The notes under the pieces were generated by a model. It searched no databases. It had not been told where the DNA came from and saw nothing but the letters and a program-made list of their open reading frames with translations. The translations under genes and the position numbers were made by a program. A stretch of 64,000 bases of DNA from Diphasiastrum complanatum (taxonomy: Eukaryota; Streptophyta; Lycopodiopsida; Lycopodiales; Lycopodiaceae), in contig CM055095.1 of NCBI GenBank assembly GCA_029204225.1, positions 69,414,110 to 69,478,109 of the forward strand. Reading direction: 5' to 3'. This document shows, one piece after another, positions 1 through 12,304 of this stretch. Each line of letters opens with the position of its first letter. Position 1 is the stretch's first letter.

Positions 1-600
1 GTTTCGGAAATATGGAATTGTTTTTCAGAAACGTTTTTTTTTTTTTAAAAAATTGGTTTTTTTTGGTGCAATATGGGTATCATGTGAAAGCTCTAATTAA
101 GAGCATAATTATTGTGTAATTTACCAACTGTTTCGGGTGCAGGATGGTCCAGTTCAGGTGCATTAATCCATGTTGGGTTCTGTCAAGGATAAAAATTCGA
201 AACTAACCTCTAGCCTGTCTGTTACGATCACAAATGGTCCCAGTAAGTGTGTTTTCGCTCAGGGAGTTGGAAGGCCAAGTCATGAAGAGGCCTACCATCG
301 GGGCCGGGGTCTACCAGCAGCCCCCGGACCCTGCCGTTGGGGGGCGTTGCCCCCCAAACCCCCCACCGGGGGGCTACCGCCCCCCGAACCCCCTGAGCAT
401 TTATTGAAAACCAGAGCAAATAACAACCAAATAGCTATTGAAAATAAGATCTGTTTGTGACCCATCTACTGCACTTCTGAGAGGCAAAACCTCGTTTGAC
501 CATTGATCCCCTAAAAAATTTCAGCCATAAGCTATTTTTCAAAAAAAAAAAATTTGTTTCCGAAACGTCTCCTCCCAGAAACGCGATTCTGTGCAACTAC
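1..600. mobile_element. hAT-like MITE, copy 1, cut by the window start
   Basis: This copy shares its whole plan with the complete copy at 3230-4019: an AT-rich flank, a very GC-rich core (about 300-390, runs of C and G), a shared block after the core, an A-run, and a terminal sequence ending GTGCAACTAC at 591-600. The left terminal repeat is only partly inside the window. The terminal repeats have GAAACG-type subterminal motifs where the other copy has AATCGC-type motifs. The 96-codon reading frame over the core is a by-product of the GC-rich repeat and not a gene. Confidence 0.65.
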
Positions 601-1355
601 TTAGACAAGTATGCACAGCTTCATACGTCCATATGGATGTGAATATATAGGTGCCCGTTGCATATCTTTATTTGGGGGACAGCTTGTTCTGTGAGTACGG
701 AACAAGTGCAAGATGTTCTGTGAGTACGGAACAAGTGCAAGAAAACAAACAAAGCTCGGTTTTTTTTATTTTTAAGCTGAAAATATGTAAAAGACAACGC
801 TCCATACAAAACATGGAAAAACTTTCAATATTCCATACCATACATGTACAAAACAAGTATATCTTGTGGAATTACCATATCATAGTTCCATAGCATATGA
901 AACAACCTTGTTTCGTATGCATACAATATGGAACATGGAAAACTCTATAGTAAATATACAAGAGAGACATGCACAAGCATGTGCAAACATGCATGTGTAT
1001 GTCCAACCAAAGATACAACATATTTATTTAATCATTCATTGTGTTTAAGGTTTAAACATACTTCAAAATGTCTATTTGCATTTATATAGTTATACTTTAT
1101 GTAAGTACATGAGTAGATGAGCAAACATGTGTTGTATGTACACTCTTACAAATAGGACTACACATTATACTCCAACCGGCACACCTCTACAATTGTGTAG
1201 CCTAAATCTGTTCACAATGTCATGCACATATGGCTGCATGTAGGCACAAAAGTAAGACAATAAAAGAAAGAAATAGGCAGGGCTAAAAGATTAAAAACAC
1301 TAAAAGATTGCAACGAGTACATATTCCTTCAGAAATTACTAAGATAAAATCATAC

Positions 1356-1500
1356 CTTCAAGTATTTGTTGAGCAAGATACATCGTTCCCGCACAAAAGC
1401 ATTTTCCAAGTTAGAAGATAAGAAGCGCTTGGGTGGCAATGCCAGTGAATAGTTCGGCATGTCTTTGAGGCGTCTGTGCAACTGCTCAAAGTTGCGATAT
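1356..1500 (-). CDS. Exon 7 of the PXA/PX gene (PX lipid-binding core)
   Basis: This 145-base exon completes the arginine codon split from exon 6 and reads RRYRNFEQLHRRLKDMPNYS, then LALPPKRFLSS and RERCILLNKYLK, ending before GTATGA. The first arginines and the PPKR loop are the PX phosphoinositide-binding signature. I saw no further exon between here and position 1, so the next intron runs off the window. Confidence 0.92.
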
Positions 1501-4500
1501 CTACTCAAACAAGTTTAGCTTTGTTAGTGCATAGTTTTAAACCTAAGCAGTACTCAAAAAACAGCATACCTTCAGAGGAAGGGATAAAACACTTTCCAGA
1601 TGCTTTGGCACAACTTGTATGCATATCATAAGCCTACAGTAATCATCAAAAAAAATTGCCTTTGAACCTATATGCCTAGCTACATAACTCTGAGGACATC
1701 AAACACAATCTATGATCTAAACAAGTAAGCTAATTTTGTGCTTGCGAGTTGTGCTTCCAAATGCTTTGGCACAAATTGTACACAAACCATAAGCCATAAT
1801 ACAAAACAGAATTTAACCTAGCTATACAATTTTGTGGACATGTAAATCAATACCTCCTCTGAACAATCCATGATCTACCATCTGAATTGGTCACTGAGAT
1901 GGAATAGGCAACAAAAGATTTTGAGCTGCTTTTCTCAAAATGTGCTCCTATCACCTGTTAGCAACTTACAAAAATTAAATGGCAACCAAAGACTTGCTAT
2001 AATAGTTTGCTGAATATCAATCTTCTACGTGAACAAGGTGGAGTTGGAGACATAATTTTTGGTTGGCTTTATTGCTTGTACATAATTCATTGTAAGTCTC
2101 TCTAAGACAGCACATATGCAGATTATAATTTGGGACATGTGGCAAATTTGGTTTCACAAACAGAAGGTACTGCTAAGCTGCATGGATAGCTCTGGCTTCA
2201 TGTAATACATAACCTCCACATGTAGTAACAATGGCTGGGGGTACTAAATACAGCATCAGATACGAGTATGAGCATGACCACATTCCAAACATTCAGAACC
2301 TAAACCTTGTTAGTACTGTAATCAAATCCATGATTTGGGACGTGCACGGTCTGGGTCCCGAACAGCATGCCAGGAGAGGAAAGCGGAGTTCCGGTAATGC
2401 GAGGGAGATAAAAGGGTACCATATGGGGAGCTCAGGTTCATTGCATTCCAAACGTACACATACCGAACAGCATTCAGATGCAGCATGCGATATGCTGGGA
2501 GTTTTTAGGAGGAGACCATACAGGAGCTTACATTCAGTGCGTTCCAAATGTAGATGTGCAGAATGGCAAAATGCAGCATTCGGAATGCCGGGGTATTTCT
2601 TAGGATCAAGAATCTGTTTCTTTTGTATCAAAAATCGATATTCACCTATTGACATAAAAGGATACTTTGGTGCTCAAAAATATATAGCAGAGAGAAACGC
2701 ATTCTATGTGTCATTCAGAATACCAATTTGGGTTTCAGGTTTATTAAAACTGCGGTATTTCCCAAGTGAATAACAGCATTCAACATTAATCCTATCCTCC
2801 AAAATTTGTGATCGTCGCAAACAAATGTATTTCGTAGAATTGAAGTTAACAACTATGCTAAAAAGATCACATCTGAGTTGCACTGCGTTCCGGAACATAA
2901 CACAATCTTTTTATTTTTAAATGGTGTGGTGGGGGAAAAAAACAAAACTAGAGGCTGTAAAAAATTTGAAAATGCATTGTAAAAGTTTGTAAACTGTGAA
3001 TTGGACTATCAGTGATGCATAGTGTTGAACTTGATATTTATGCTGGTGTAGATTATCTTACAGACCAGTCTCTTAATTTACAGACTACAATCATGCACAT
3101 TGAGCTGCTTGCACGTAGAATGTCAAGAAGCCTTGCAGAAGTTATTAAAAGAAATCCAAACTTTAGCAAACTAACATAAAAAATGATGCAATGACACATA
3201 CTAAAGGGGCATACAAAGCATAGACAAAGCATAGTTGCAGCGCGATTCCCGAATCGCGATCAGAATTGCGATTCCGATTCGCGATTCGGGATTTTCCCAG
3301 AATCGTGTAGAATCGATTTTTTTTTTTTTTTTGAAATTTTTTTAGGCAATATGGGTATCAGATGAAAGCTCTGATCGAGGGGATTATGATTGTGTAGTTT
3401 GCCGACTGTTTCGGGTACAAAACACCAAAAAGTGTGTTTTCACTCAGGGAGTTGGAAGGCCAAATCATGAAGAGGCCTTACCGTCGGGGCCGGGGTCTAC
3501 CGGCAGCCCCCGGACCCCGCCGTTGGGGGGCGTTGCCCCCCAAACCCCCCGTTTCCCGGGGGGCTACTGTCCCCCGAACCCCCTAGAGCTTCTTGCTATA
3601 TAGACACTGTAGATAAAAATGCCACCGCCCCCCTGTAGATAAAAATGGGGTCCAAATGCGCGCCGAGAAGGGCCCAATATTTATGCCCCCAACTGTATGT
3701 ACATTGCACTCACATCTCCAGTGAACCAATTGCAAAAGTGATCATCATCCATACAATTGATAGTCCAAACTGTAGCATTAAGATTTACTGAAAACCAGAG
3801 CAAATGACAACCGGATAGCTACTGAAAATAAGATCTGTTTGTGCCTCATCTACTGCACTTCTGAGAGGCAAAACGCTGGTTTGACCATTGATCCCCTAAA
3901 AAAATTTCAGCAATAAGCTATTTTTCCAAAAAAAAAAAAAAAAAAAATTTGCGATTCTGGGTCGCGAATCGCGACCCGCGAATCGCAGACCCAGCGAATC
4001 GCAATTCGCTGCAACTATGAGACAAAGCACTTCGCAAGTTAGCACTCCTTCTATGTGGTGTTGTCCATGGCTGCCACAAGGCTCAAGGAAACTCAACTTA
4101 AGGTACTAAAAAAAATCAGAGAAATGAGAACGGGTGGCAATCCACCACCCTTCTTCCCCTTTCCCTCACACCATCATGGCTTTCAAGAAGGCAACCATCT
4201 AGATAGCTGCCAACAAGCTAGCCAGTTGGCTGCCACAACTCAATACACACATAGCCCCACCCACACATGGCACACAAGAGGGCACGGGGCACGCCAGCAG
4301 GGCCCCTAGCTGCTAGCCAGCTCGCTAGCCACCCTGGCTGCCAACGAGGCTCAACAACTCTGTTGGCTACCAATGAAAGGCAGCCAGATGGCTGCAAGCA
4401 CAGCCGGGAGCCCAGGCTGGCAACGCTAGCCTGCCATCTCTCTCTTTTTTTCTTATTTCTTTTTTCCATTCATGAAAAAAAGAAAAAAAATTGACGACCC

Positions 4501-7500
4501 TAATTAAGGGTTTCAAAGATTCATAAAAAAAAAGAAAAATTCAGGAATTAAGACAGAATCCGACTTACAATTCGTCGGGACAGATCAATCAGATCTATAC
4601 AGGTTTTCAATGACTCTAATACCAACTATTATGACTACTACACTAACTGAAAATTGTCAGGTGCCAATCAACACAAGAAACCGAACGCTCACAATCCAAT
4701 CCAAATCCACCATCTGTGCCTTGAGCCCTTGACTAGACAGCAAGCGGGATCCAGCTTCCTTTCGCGTCACTTTGTTCAACGCTTTGAGATTCACACAGAT
4801 CCGCAATTTTCCATTTTTCTTAGGAACAATGACTACGAGCAATCTAAGTCAAAACAATAATATAAAAAACAAAGAATCTTAGCCAAAGAGCATTGCTTAT
4901 GTCTCATCAATACCCAAGCATAAGTTGTTAACTGGGTTTCGAAAGAATCCGGATTCTCTTGGGTTTAGGGTTTAGGGTTCCAAAACTTGTTTGAGAATTT
5001 AGGACTAGGCTTTCTCGAAATGAAAATAAAAGTTCCAAAAAAAAAAACTTCTCATTGAATTTTTTTGCTTTTCCTTGACTTTTATTTGGGGGAGGCAAAC
5101 TTTCAAAAAAAATTAGCTAAACTATCGTAAGAATAATGTTTTATGGATATTTATTTCCATACCAATAGCCTTGCAGTAAATTGGCATCTTCCATTCATAA
5201 TTCATTCACATCTTGTTTATTGAGATTTATCATCCATGACAAGCTCTTGTGCTTAGCTACTAATTATATATCTCTGAGCTTCTCATGTAAACCTTCCATT
5301 TTGTCATCCCTCTTTGTACTGGCATTACGACTCAATCTATAATGTTCGGGATGCTAGGACAAAAAATCTGAGCCAGTGGCCAAATTGTATGAGAAAATCA
5401 TGGGTCACCATAACCCCAATTGAAACTCTCTTGGAGGATCTCCCTTTAAGGCCCTCTTGACTAATGTCGATAAGATCTTTTGCTAGTCATTTGATTATAA
5501 TGTTTTTAAGCATCTTCAGCAATACTATCAAAAACTTTCCAACAATTGAAGTTGTTTCCTAACAAAAATATATAAATCATGTTTGCATAATGTGTTCCAA
5601 AACGCGTTCAAATTTTAGCAGGGTTAGGGCTTTTTTTAGCACAGTTTTCTTTTTTTCCTTATCACATTTTTTTTTCCTCTCCTTCGATTTTTTTGATGGA
5701 GCCGTCAAAAGAATGAGCTAAACTACAATAGGAGCAGAGAAAGGTTTTTATGTGGACCTGCCAGCATTGTTCGGAATATTGACCTAAATTTTACATTATT
5801 GGAGTAGCCTGCTATGGAGGCCCCACTAGAATACATCTTGTTGGAGTACTTGTAACAAAAACAAACAAGAACTGCAATTAATAAAATTGGTCTGTTTCAA
5901 GAAGAAATACTACGATATTCTATCTTTCAATCTGTGACATTTAGTGACATATTCTCGATTGAGCATGCCTCTTTGTTGCAACTACCTATGTGAACAAGCT
6001 AGTACAAACCTTCATGACTAGCAACCGATTGAAGTTCAACTTAAAGCTTGACAAATTTGCAGCAAAGATTGCAACATACTAACTTTTAAGTAGTACTAAC
6101 GAAAAAAGTTCCATCACACTAAACAAATTTCCAGCAAAATACTGATTTTTATGAAGAAAACAAAAATTTGCGTCCCAGAACCGGAATACTCGCGTTTCAA
6201 AACCCTGCTGCAACTATGAAATAAATAAATACATGATACTTTGCGTTCCATTGTCCAAAAGGCTCACGGTCCAATGGATGCAGCCAAACGCATTCCACTG
6301 CATCCATGATATTATATATATCATAGATGAAACATGTTCCAAAAATCAGGGCTAGGGTTTCTCAAAAAGCAACAAAAAAATGTTGGAAATTGTTTGCTTC
6401 TGCTGCCTACAACAATACCTTTTCTAGTTTACTGTTATATGAAAGGAAATTTAACAGATCAAAAAGATGTCAACATACCCGGCATTGCAATTTTTGCGCG
6501 GAGGGTAAGGCAATCATGCTTGAAACATCATGGTTATTAAACTCCATGGATGTGCCACTCATGACACTGTTATTTGCAGCACCAATCACCTGTCTTTGAC
6601 TAGGACTTAATGCTTCCAGATGTTGGCTACTAGACCCTTCACTTTTTTTCACCTGCTCATGCCAACCATCCAATCCAGAATCGCTACTTTTAGTCCTCCG
6701 AAGCTGTACAGATGTTCGTGATTCGCTACCAGATGTCTCACAACTTTGAGATGCTTCATAACTTTCCAGTGGGTGCCAAATCGTGTGTGGTCTTACAGTA
6801 GAGTTTGAATCTGAGACTTGTGTCTCAAGACTTTCCATTCGAAGTGAATCGATAAGTGCGCTGTTCTCAGCAACATTTCCCTTCCTGGATACTTCTTGTA
6901 GCTTTACAGAAGACTCATTCGAAATCCTTAATAGCTTGCTTTTGGTACTCTCAGCGTCAAGTTTGTCAAGTCTTTCTGAGCTACTCCAATGCTCGATTTC
7001 AGTGGGCCTAGTCCTTACATCAATCAAACTCGCACCTATGCTAGACTCCTTTAGCAAGCCCTCTTTAGCACGATCATTGTATGTGTGCTTTGGAGGCGGC
7101 TTCAATGATGATCCCTTACAACGAGCAATTAACATATTTTCCAACTCAGCAGGCTTTGCCAAACTCTTCATTATTTCTCTCTTCTTGTAGTTTCGTCCTT
7201 TTGCCCAAAGATTATCTAGATGTTCCGGAGCCAAAGCTTGGGTCTTTCTTTGACTCACCACTTCAAGCACATGTGCCCAATCCCCTTCAAACACTCCTTG
7301 GACGATGTTTGAATGATCATCAGATAGGTGTTTCCTCAGACCAGTAATTCCTTCTACAAAAGATTCATTGCTATGGACAGCAACTATTTCATGCCCTCCA
7401 ATGGATCCAACTTTAACTTTTGCTGAATTTGAATCACCAGGTGCTTTCTCTTTTGGCTCTACTCCGGTCAAACTATCTCCTGCTCCAGTCATGGTCTTGA

Positions 7501-10039
7501 TCGCTTGGGAATAGCCACTGTAAGCCTTGCTCTTCATTCCATGGACTGCTTCCATGCTCTCTAAACCATCTGATGATAGAGTACTTTCCAAAGCAGGTAA
7601 TGGAACTTCTGTCATCTCCAAGCCTGATAATGTTTCATCCTTTGAGCTGATGTGTCGCTCTGGTGGGCCTTGTAGTGATGAAAAATCAGATGATCGTTGC
7701 CTCTTTTTCTTTTTTGAACTTTCTTTGGCTTTAATTGCAGACTGCTCAATAAGCTCATTAATAAATCTGCAGCATCCATTCAACAGTTAACAAAGCTAGA
7801 AGACAAATGGCAGAACATGACATCAGTGACTATTAAAACTACATGGGAATAGTTTCGACAGTTTCAAAGTGAAACTATCTGAAGTCATTGAAGTATCTTG
7901 ACATTTTCAATTGTGTTCCAAACCCTATGAATGACAAGTATGGTGTTGTCACAAGTTCTTATAAGAGAGATTAATAATTGAGAGTAGTTCAAAACAACAA
8001 TTCACAAGACTGGATAGCTGGTGCAAAATGCTTCTGGCAGTTCCAAGGAGGTCAAATTTCTAGTTTCTGATCTCACTTTGTTGTGCCTACCCTGTATGGT
8101 GGCCATCAATGCCATAAATGGTAAATTATACCAAATAAAATACAATCTGAATTACATTGTCGAGAACACATAAATCTATTCTAATGAAATACAATCTGAA
8201 AGTGAGTAGCTTGGCATACCCGGGGCTTGCAAAACTCATAATTGGGCGTAAAACTGCACAAGCTAGAAGCTCTCGTGCAAAGCATCGTAATAGCTTACAT
8301 TGTGCATCTTGAGGCCTCAATACAACTGCTAAAAGCCCTCCCATCAGTCGCTGGAGGACCTGCCAAACAACCAAGAGAAATTCGGAAGTTTTCGACTGAA
8401 GTATTGTAGCTGTAACTCTAAATTACCAAGCAAAACCCATAAGATTGGTACATCTCAGGTAGTACTCATCTTCAAAGTTTGCAGCATCGATGCATAAACA
8501 TTATGTTTATCACCTGAATGACAACAACTAGAAGTGCAACAGAAGGCTGTAATTGTCTAGCATCTGATTTCATTGGCATCAATGAGTTTGCCAACCGACC
8601 AACTGTGCATGTGGAAGAGAAACTTGCCTGGGTCTCAGCTTCTGGAGATACAACAGCTGGATGCAGCTTCCTGGATGAAGCGAGCACCTTCTTCAGCTTT
8701 TCATCTCTTTCTTCAAACGAGCAAGTGTCCAGCACATTGACTCCTATCTGAACTTGTACCTTCCTGTAGAGTTCTAAGTGGCTTCTGACAAGATCCACTA
8801 TGTCCCTGCAATATATGAAATACTTGATCAATCAGGAGTTAACGTGTGAAACATAAAGAGTTTGCGTTTCAATCAAAACCTACTGAAAGACATTGCAATT
8901 AAGTATCTATGACTGGGGCACCTTGCCCAAAAATTTTGTTGATTTGCTTCTTTGTAAGAAAAATTCCTATTCCACAGAATTTGTTAGCAGATTGATATTG
9001 AAAAACAAGCAATGCAATCCACCCATATTTGACGTCCTCACCTGGTCAAGAGACTAATCAGATTGACTCGTTTTGCCCTTTGTGAAACTTCACCAAGCAA
9101 CTCATTGATAATGACAATGAGCTCATTGGGAGCTTCTTGATCTGAGGTTATTGAAGAATACCAAAGATCAACAATCAACTCATGCACAAGGCGCCGCGTG
9201 AACTCATCCACTGCTGCCTCAACTGCCGGTGCATCAATTTTTTTCCTCCACCTCAATGGCAGTCCAGAAGAGTAGAGGAGAGGATCACTGGTAGAGATAT
9301 GACGCTTATGTAAATGACTTGAAACTTGAGGTGTAGGAATTCTCCTCCGCACCTCCAACTCAAACGACAAGAAGCGCAGCAGACTGATCATAAGGATAGC
9401 AACTGGCACGTTGACCCACATCGAATTGCTTGTCACTGAATTCATCAAGTACATGAGCCAGAAACTCAATCATGAGAACAAGGACAAATCATATCAATAA
9501 TCAACTTGCAATGAGAGATTGGACAGACATCAATGCGTATTATGCACATCAGTAAACAGTTTGAAGGTTTGGATTTATCAAAATTTTAAAAATTGAGCTC
9601 TAAATCTGGAACTCAGAAAACTGCTACATGATGGCCAATTCACACACTTAAATCCACCGCCGTCTTCGAGCAAAAACTTGTCTTTCTAGAATATAATATA
9701 AATCGTGACCATGCTTACATGCTAGTAGCACAATGTAAAACCGGATTCACATTGAAATGCCAAAAATCATTGGAGATGCTTTGAGTGTTTACAGGAAGTT
9801 ACTACAGAAACTATACGCGTCTGTCACAACTACCTACCTACAACTCAATTGAAATTCGCTTACATTTTGACTTGTTCAAGATGTAAAAATGTGCATCACG
9901 TTAACCCTTGCAACTTTGCCAGAATCAATGGTTCTAGGGACGTACAAGACATAAGATAGGCCAGGCCAATAACAGCAATAAAAAATCCAATGCTCCGCCT
10001 CTTAGCCACTTCTAGCAACTCCTCCAATGACTCCATCAT
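1356..10039 (-). CDS. PXA and PX domain protein (sorting-nexin-like), 3' end outside window
   Basis: The exons, read on the minus strand, are 10039-9946, 9435-9042, 8805-8628, 8359-8220, 7766-6479, 1954-1854 and 1500-1356. All junction phases agree, giving 780 codons so far. The ATG at 10039 has an in-frame TAA two codons upstream. The N-terminus has a hydrophobic stretch (residues about 15-50), then a PXA domain (about 75-270), a long polar linker in the big fifth exon, and the start of a PX domain (from about 695) with the RRYRNF and PPKR motifs expected to contact phosphatidylinositol 3-phosphate. The order matches plant PX proteins such as Arabidopsis At1g15240, so a role in endosomal membrane traffic is inferred. 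The nexin C-terminal domain should lie beyond position 1. Intron 3 (8360-8627) uses a GC donor. Confidence 0.9.
1598..1890. repeat. Decayed duplication of the exon 6 border inside intron 6
   Basis: The segment starting at 1598 (ATGCTTTGGCACAA, CATAAGCC, GGACATCAA, ATGATCTA) recurs from about 1752 and runs into the 3' edge of exon 6. It appears to be an old duplication of the exon border, with the intronic copy degenerate. Confidence 0.4.
1854..1954 (-). CDS. Exon 6 of the PXA/PX gene (start of the PX domain)
   Basis: This 101-base exon begins after a CAG acceptor in phase 0 and ends AG before GTATTG. It encodes VIGAHFEK followed by the SKSF-AYSISVTNSDGRSW strand typical of PX domains, where residues before it come from exon 5 (KLQCR). 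It is too short to stand out as an open frame and was found by looking for the PX continuation. Confidence 0.9.
2428..2608. repeat. Imperfect tandem duplication in intron 5
   Basis: Two units of about 95 bases start GAGCTCAGGTTCATTGC (2428) and GAGCTTACATTCAGTGC (2524). Both continue with GTTCCAAA or ATTCCAAA, AGATGTG-like text, CAGCATTC and a T-rich end followed by TTAGGA. The 180-codon frame crossing this region has no recognisable domain and looks accidental. Confidence 0.55.
3230..4019. mobile_element. Complete hAT-like MITE with 8-bp target-site duplication
   Basis: The ends are CATAGTTGCAGCG and its inverted match CGCTGCAACTATG. They are flanked by the direct repeat AGACAAAG at 3222-3229 and 4020-4027. 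An 8-bp duplication with short inverted ends fits the hAT superfamily. Subterminal repeats of TCGCGATTC type follow on both sides, and the middle (about 3480-3590) is a GC-rich block with C6 and G6 runs. Compared with copy 1 it carries about 190 extra bases (3597-3783), including two copies of GTAGATAAAAATG. It has no ORF, so it is non-autonomous. Confidence 0.85.
4030..6470. other. Rest of intron 5: repeat debris, no gene
   Basis: Apart from the gypsy fragment, this stretch holds a low-complexity part (4200-4440, many GCTAGCCA and GGCTGCCA motifs), a short telomere-like string (two and a half TTTAGGG units near 4957-4977) and a second MITE-like end finishing GCTGCAACTATG at 6218. No ORF has a recognisable domain. 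Confidence 0.5.
4657..4842 (-). pseudogene. Ty3/gypsy reverse transcriptase fragment in intron 5
   Basis: The minus strand reads VVIVPKKNGKLRICVNLKAL, which is the conserved block of gypsy reverse transcriptase before its first catalytic aspartate (normally KK-G-RMCVDYR-LN). The expected D is N here and the rest of the domain is missing. It sits in a region of AT-rich repeats with no other coding signal. Confidence 0.75.
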
Positions 10040-11300
10040 CCCTTAGACAGGTACATCAAAAAGGTGTGGAATTGTTGTCGCCTGAGAACAGAAGCACTCG
10101 TGTGCATAGATCGGGTTGTTCCGTGGACGTGATCTTCTTTCCTTTGGTTGCGGTGTTCATGAGAGGGTCTTCAAAAGAAATTTGATGCAGAAATCCACGT
10201 GCCTTTACCTCTCCCACTTTCCGCAAATGAATGAATGATCAAGCAGCCACGCGCAGACTTCGGACTAAATCCTTCAATTAAAAACCGCGGAAACAACCCT
10301 GATGCACGAATCAACGTGCAGATATAGCTCTTCCGTTGCCTATCCCTTATCCCAGTCTCTGTCCCGGCTGTCTACAGATGAATAGACTATTCAGCGAGAA
10401 GCGGATATGTAGACTAAAATGATCGATCGCGATTCCTGTGTCAAAAACGAAATCCTTCAATTAAGAACAATGAAAGCAACCCTGATGCTCGAACCGAGGG
10501 GCATAGCTCTTCCGTTGCCTATACGTTTACAATATTTATGTCTCTGCTGTCTACAGATGGCTAAATGAAATTTCTAGACTGAAATGGATCGTGATTTTTG
10601 GGACAAAAACGAGATCCTACTCATGATGATGATAAGCAGGAGCTCAGAAACTCCATCCCCCTGTTCCTTCTTCCTGCTTCCACAGGCTGAAGCTTTATTG
10701 CAAGCTAAGGAGCTCCTCGTCCCCGCCCTCGCTTGCCTCTCTCCCCTCCATCTCTTCCCCTTCGAAAGCACATCTCGCTCTCGCGCGCTCTCTCTCTCTC
10801 TCTCTCTCGCAAATTCAAAGAGAATGGCTGGATCGTCGAACGCGCCCCCCAATGTTCTCCATGGCGCTGAGCATCTTAAGCCACACCGCTACGATGTTCG
10901 CCACGTGTCCCATCGCAGTGGTCGATTTAAACGACGTGGCAGAATCGCCACATTTGTCGTATAATCCAACGGTGACGAGCTTTAGATTATCACTAGCCCT
11001 CCTCGGCCCCTGCTCTTCTGGCTCCCCGGAGACACTGGATGATTAAGTATCACCACCGTTAGATATTTTGACAAACGTTTAGATCTTGCCACGTTAGATT
11101 CGATCACTGGCAATGTAAGCTACGTGGCAGGAATCTAAGTGATGGGGCTTGAAATTATCGTGCTATTAAAGCAGATGGCTGGGCCCTTAGGCTGTGTGTT
11201 CCTCTATGTGGGAAGAGCCTTAGCCATGTGGAGGGCCCTCAGCCATGTGGGGGGCTTATAAGACAAAACCACAATTCCTTTCCCCGCGCTCACTGAAAAG
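10040..11300 (-). promoter_or_regulatory. Promoter side of the PXA/PX gene with ACGT-core boxes
   Basis: Upstream of the start codon lie a pyrimidine tract (10783-10809) and a cluster of ACGT-core motifs: CCACGTGTCC near 10900, GACGTGGCAG near 10934, GCCACGTTAG near 11087 and TACGTGGCAG near 11122. Such G-box and ABRE-like motifs bind bZIP or bHLH factors in plants. The short frames here (10584-11046) show no domain and I do not call a gene. Confidence 0.4.
10267..10610. repeat. Tandem duplication upstream of the PXA/PX gene
   Basis: Two units begin AAATCCTTCAATTAA at 10267 and 10450. Both contain ACCCTGATGC, AGCTCTTCCGTTGCCTAT, CTGTCTACAGATG and a GATCG-rich end with ACAAAAACGA. The period is about 183 bases with several small deletions in the second unit. 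It lies 230-570 bases before the start codon, so it probably occupies the 5' UTR or promoter. Confidence 0.7.
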
Positions 11301-12300
11301 GACGGCACGACAAGGGCAAGACCTATGATTTGTGTTTTTAAGAAAATTTTCAACGTGCAGCTACTTGTCTCACACGTATATGGAGTTTAGGTCTAATCAT
11401 TCATACAATTCCAAACAAAGGCGAATTCAAACTAGCAGCAAGTATAATTTGCTTACCCTCCTCACCTCACCTCATATCTTTCTCTTTTCAAAAGCCAAAT
11501 GACATGTGCATGACACCTCTTTTTAGAATCTAGGATAGTCATTGTTAATGCACCACTGCAAGCTGATTGGCCCAACAAAATCCTTGTCACCATTTCTTAT
11601 TTTTCTTAACTTGCCACACTATTTGAGATTGAGACTTGTAAGTGTTGATGGACCACACTACAAGCCAATTGGCCAATTTGGACCGCTACAAGTTTAATAG
11701 CCCATTTCAATTCCTACCACACCATTGGCCATTTTTCTTAAGTTGACTCTCACAACTCAACTTGCCAAGCAATGAGATCAATCTCAAAAATTGGATTGCA
11801 ATTGCCCAAGTGTGACATAAAATTAGGCACCCCATCTAGTAAATGGCAGCAAGTGAGGTTGCTAGTTTCACATTTGACTAACCGACAAGTCCCTTATTTA
11901 TAATGAATCTTTCCATTGGGAATGAGAAAAAAAATGTCTTACCCTCTTTTTATACATGCTTTGAATTGCCACCATGCGGAACATGAGGTTGTAAGGGCCC
12001 CTTCTTGTTGGATTAGTCTCATGATGATCGACTAATCATTTTTAATCTTCATCCAAATGATTTGAAACCAATTGCTACACAATCTTGACTCTACTAGCGT
12101 TCAAAAAAGCTATCTATCATGAAATCTGGATATAACTTGGAAGAGAACTATCCAAATGAAGTTGGATGTCCTTCACGTGTGTCTGAGCACCAATTTCCGT
12201 ACAGTACCAAATATGATTCAATCAATTTGTTAACCTCTTGATCCAAATATCTCAAAGATAGTATGGGAAATGCAATCTGCACTCCCTTGAAAATTGTTGC
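11301..12300. other. Intergenic, AT-rich, no gene seen
   Basis: The stretch contains no convincing ORF, terminal repeat or RNA gene. Some text resembles LTR sequence of the neighbouring copia element, but I could not define borders. Confidence 0.4.
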
Positions 12301-12304
12301 ACCA

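Noticed and set aside
170-460. 96-codon open frame with Pro-rich text
   Set aside because: It runs over the GC-rich core of the MITE, and the second copy breaks the frame. It has no domain.
2231-2773. 180-codon open frame in intron 5
   Set aside because: It has no recognisable domain, is biased by an imperfect tandem duplication, and lies inside a host-gene intron.
4957-4977. Telomere-like TTTAGGG units
   Set aside because: Only about two and a half units. This is common by chance and as promoter telobox, and is not evidence for a chromosome end.
10584-11046. Possible small gene divergent from the PXA/PX gene
   Set aside because: The frames are short, cross a CT microsatellite and show no domain or splice pattern. 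Promoter DNA is the simpler reading.
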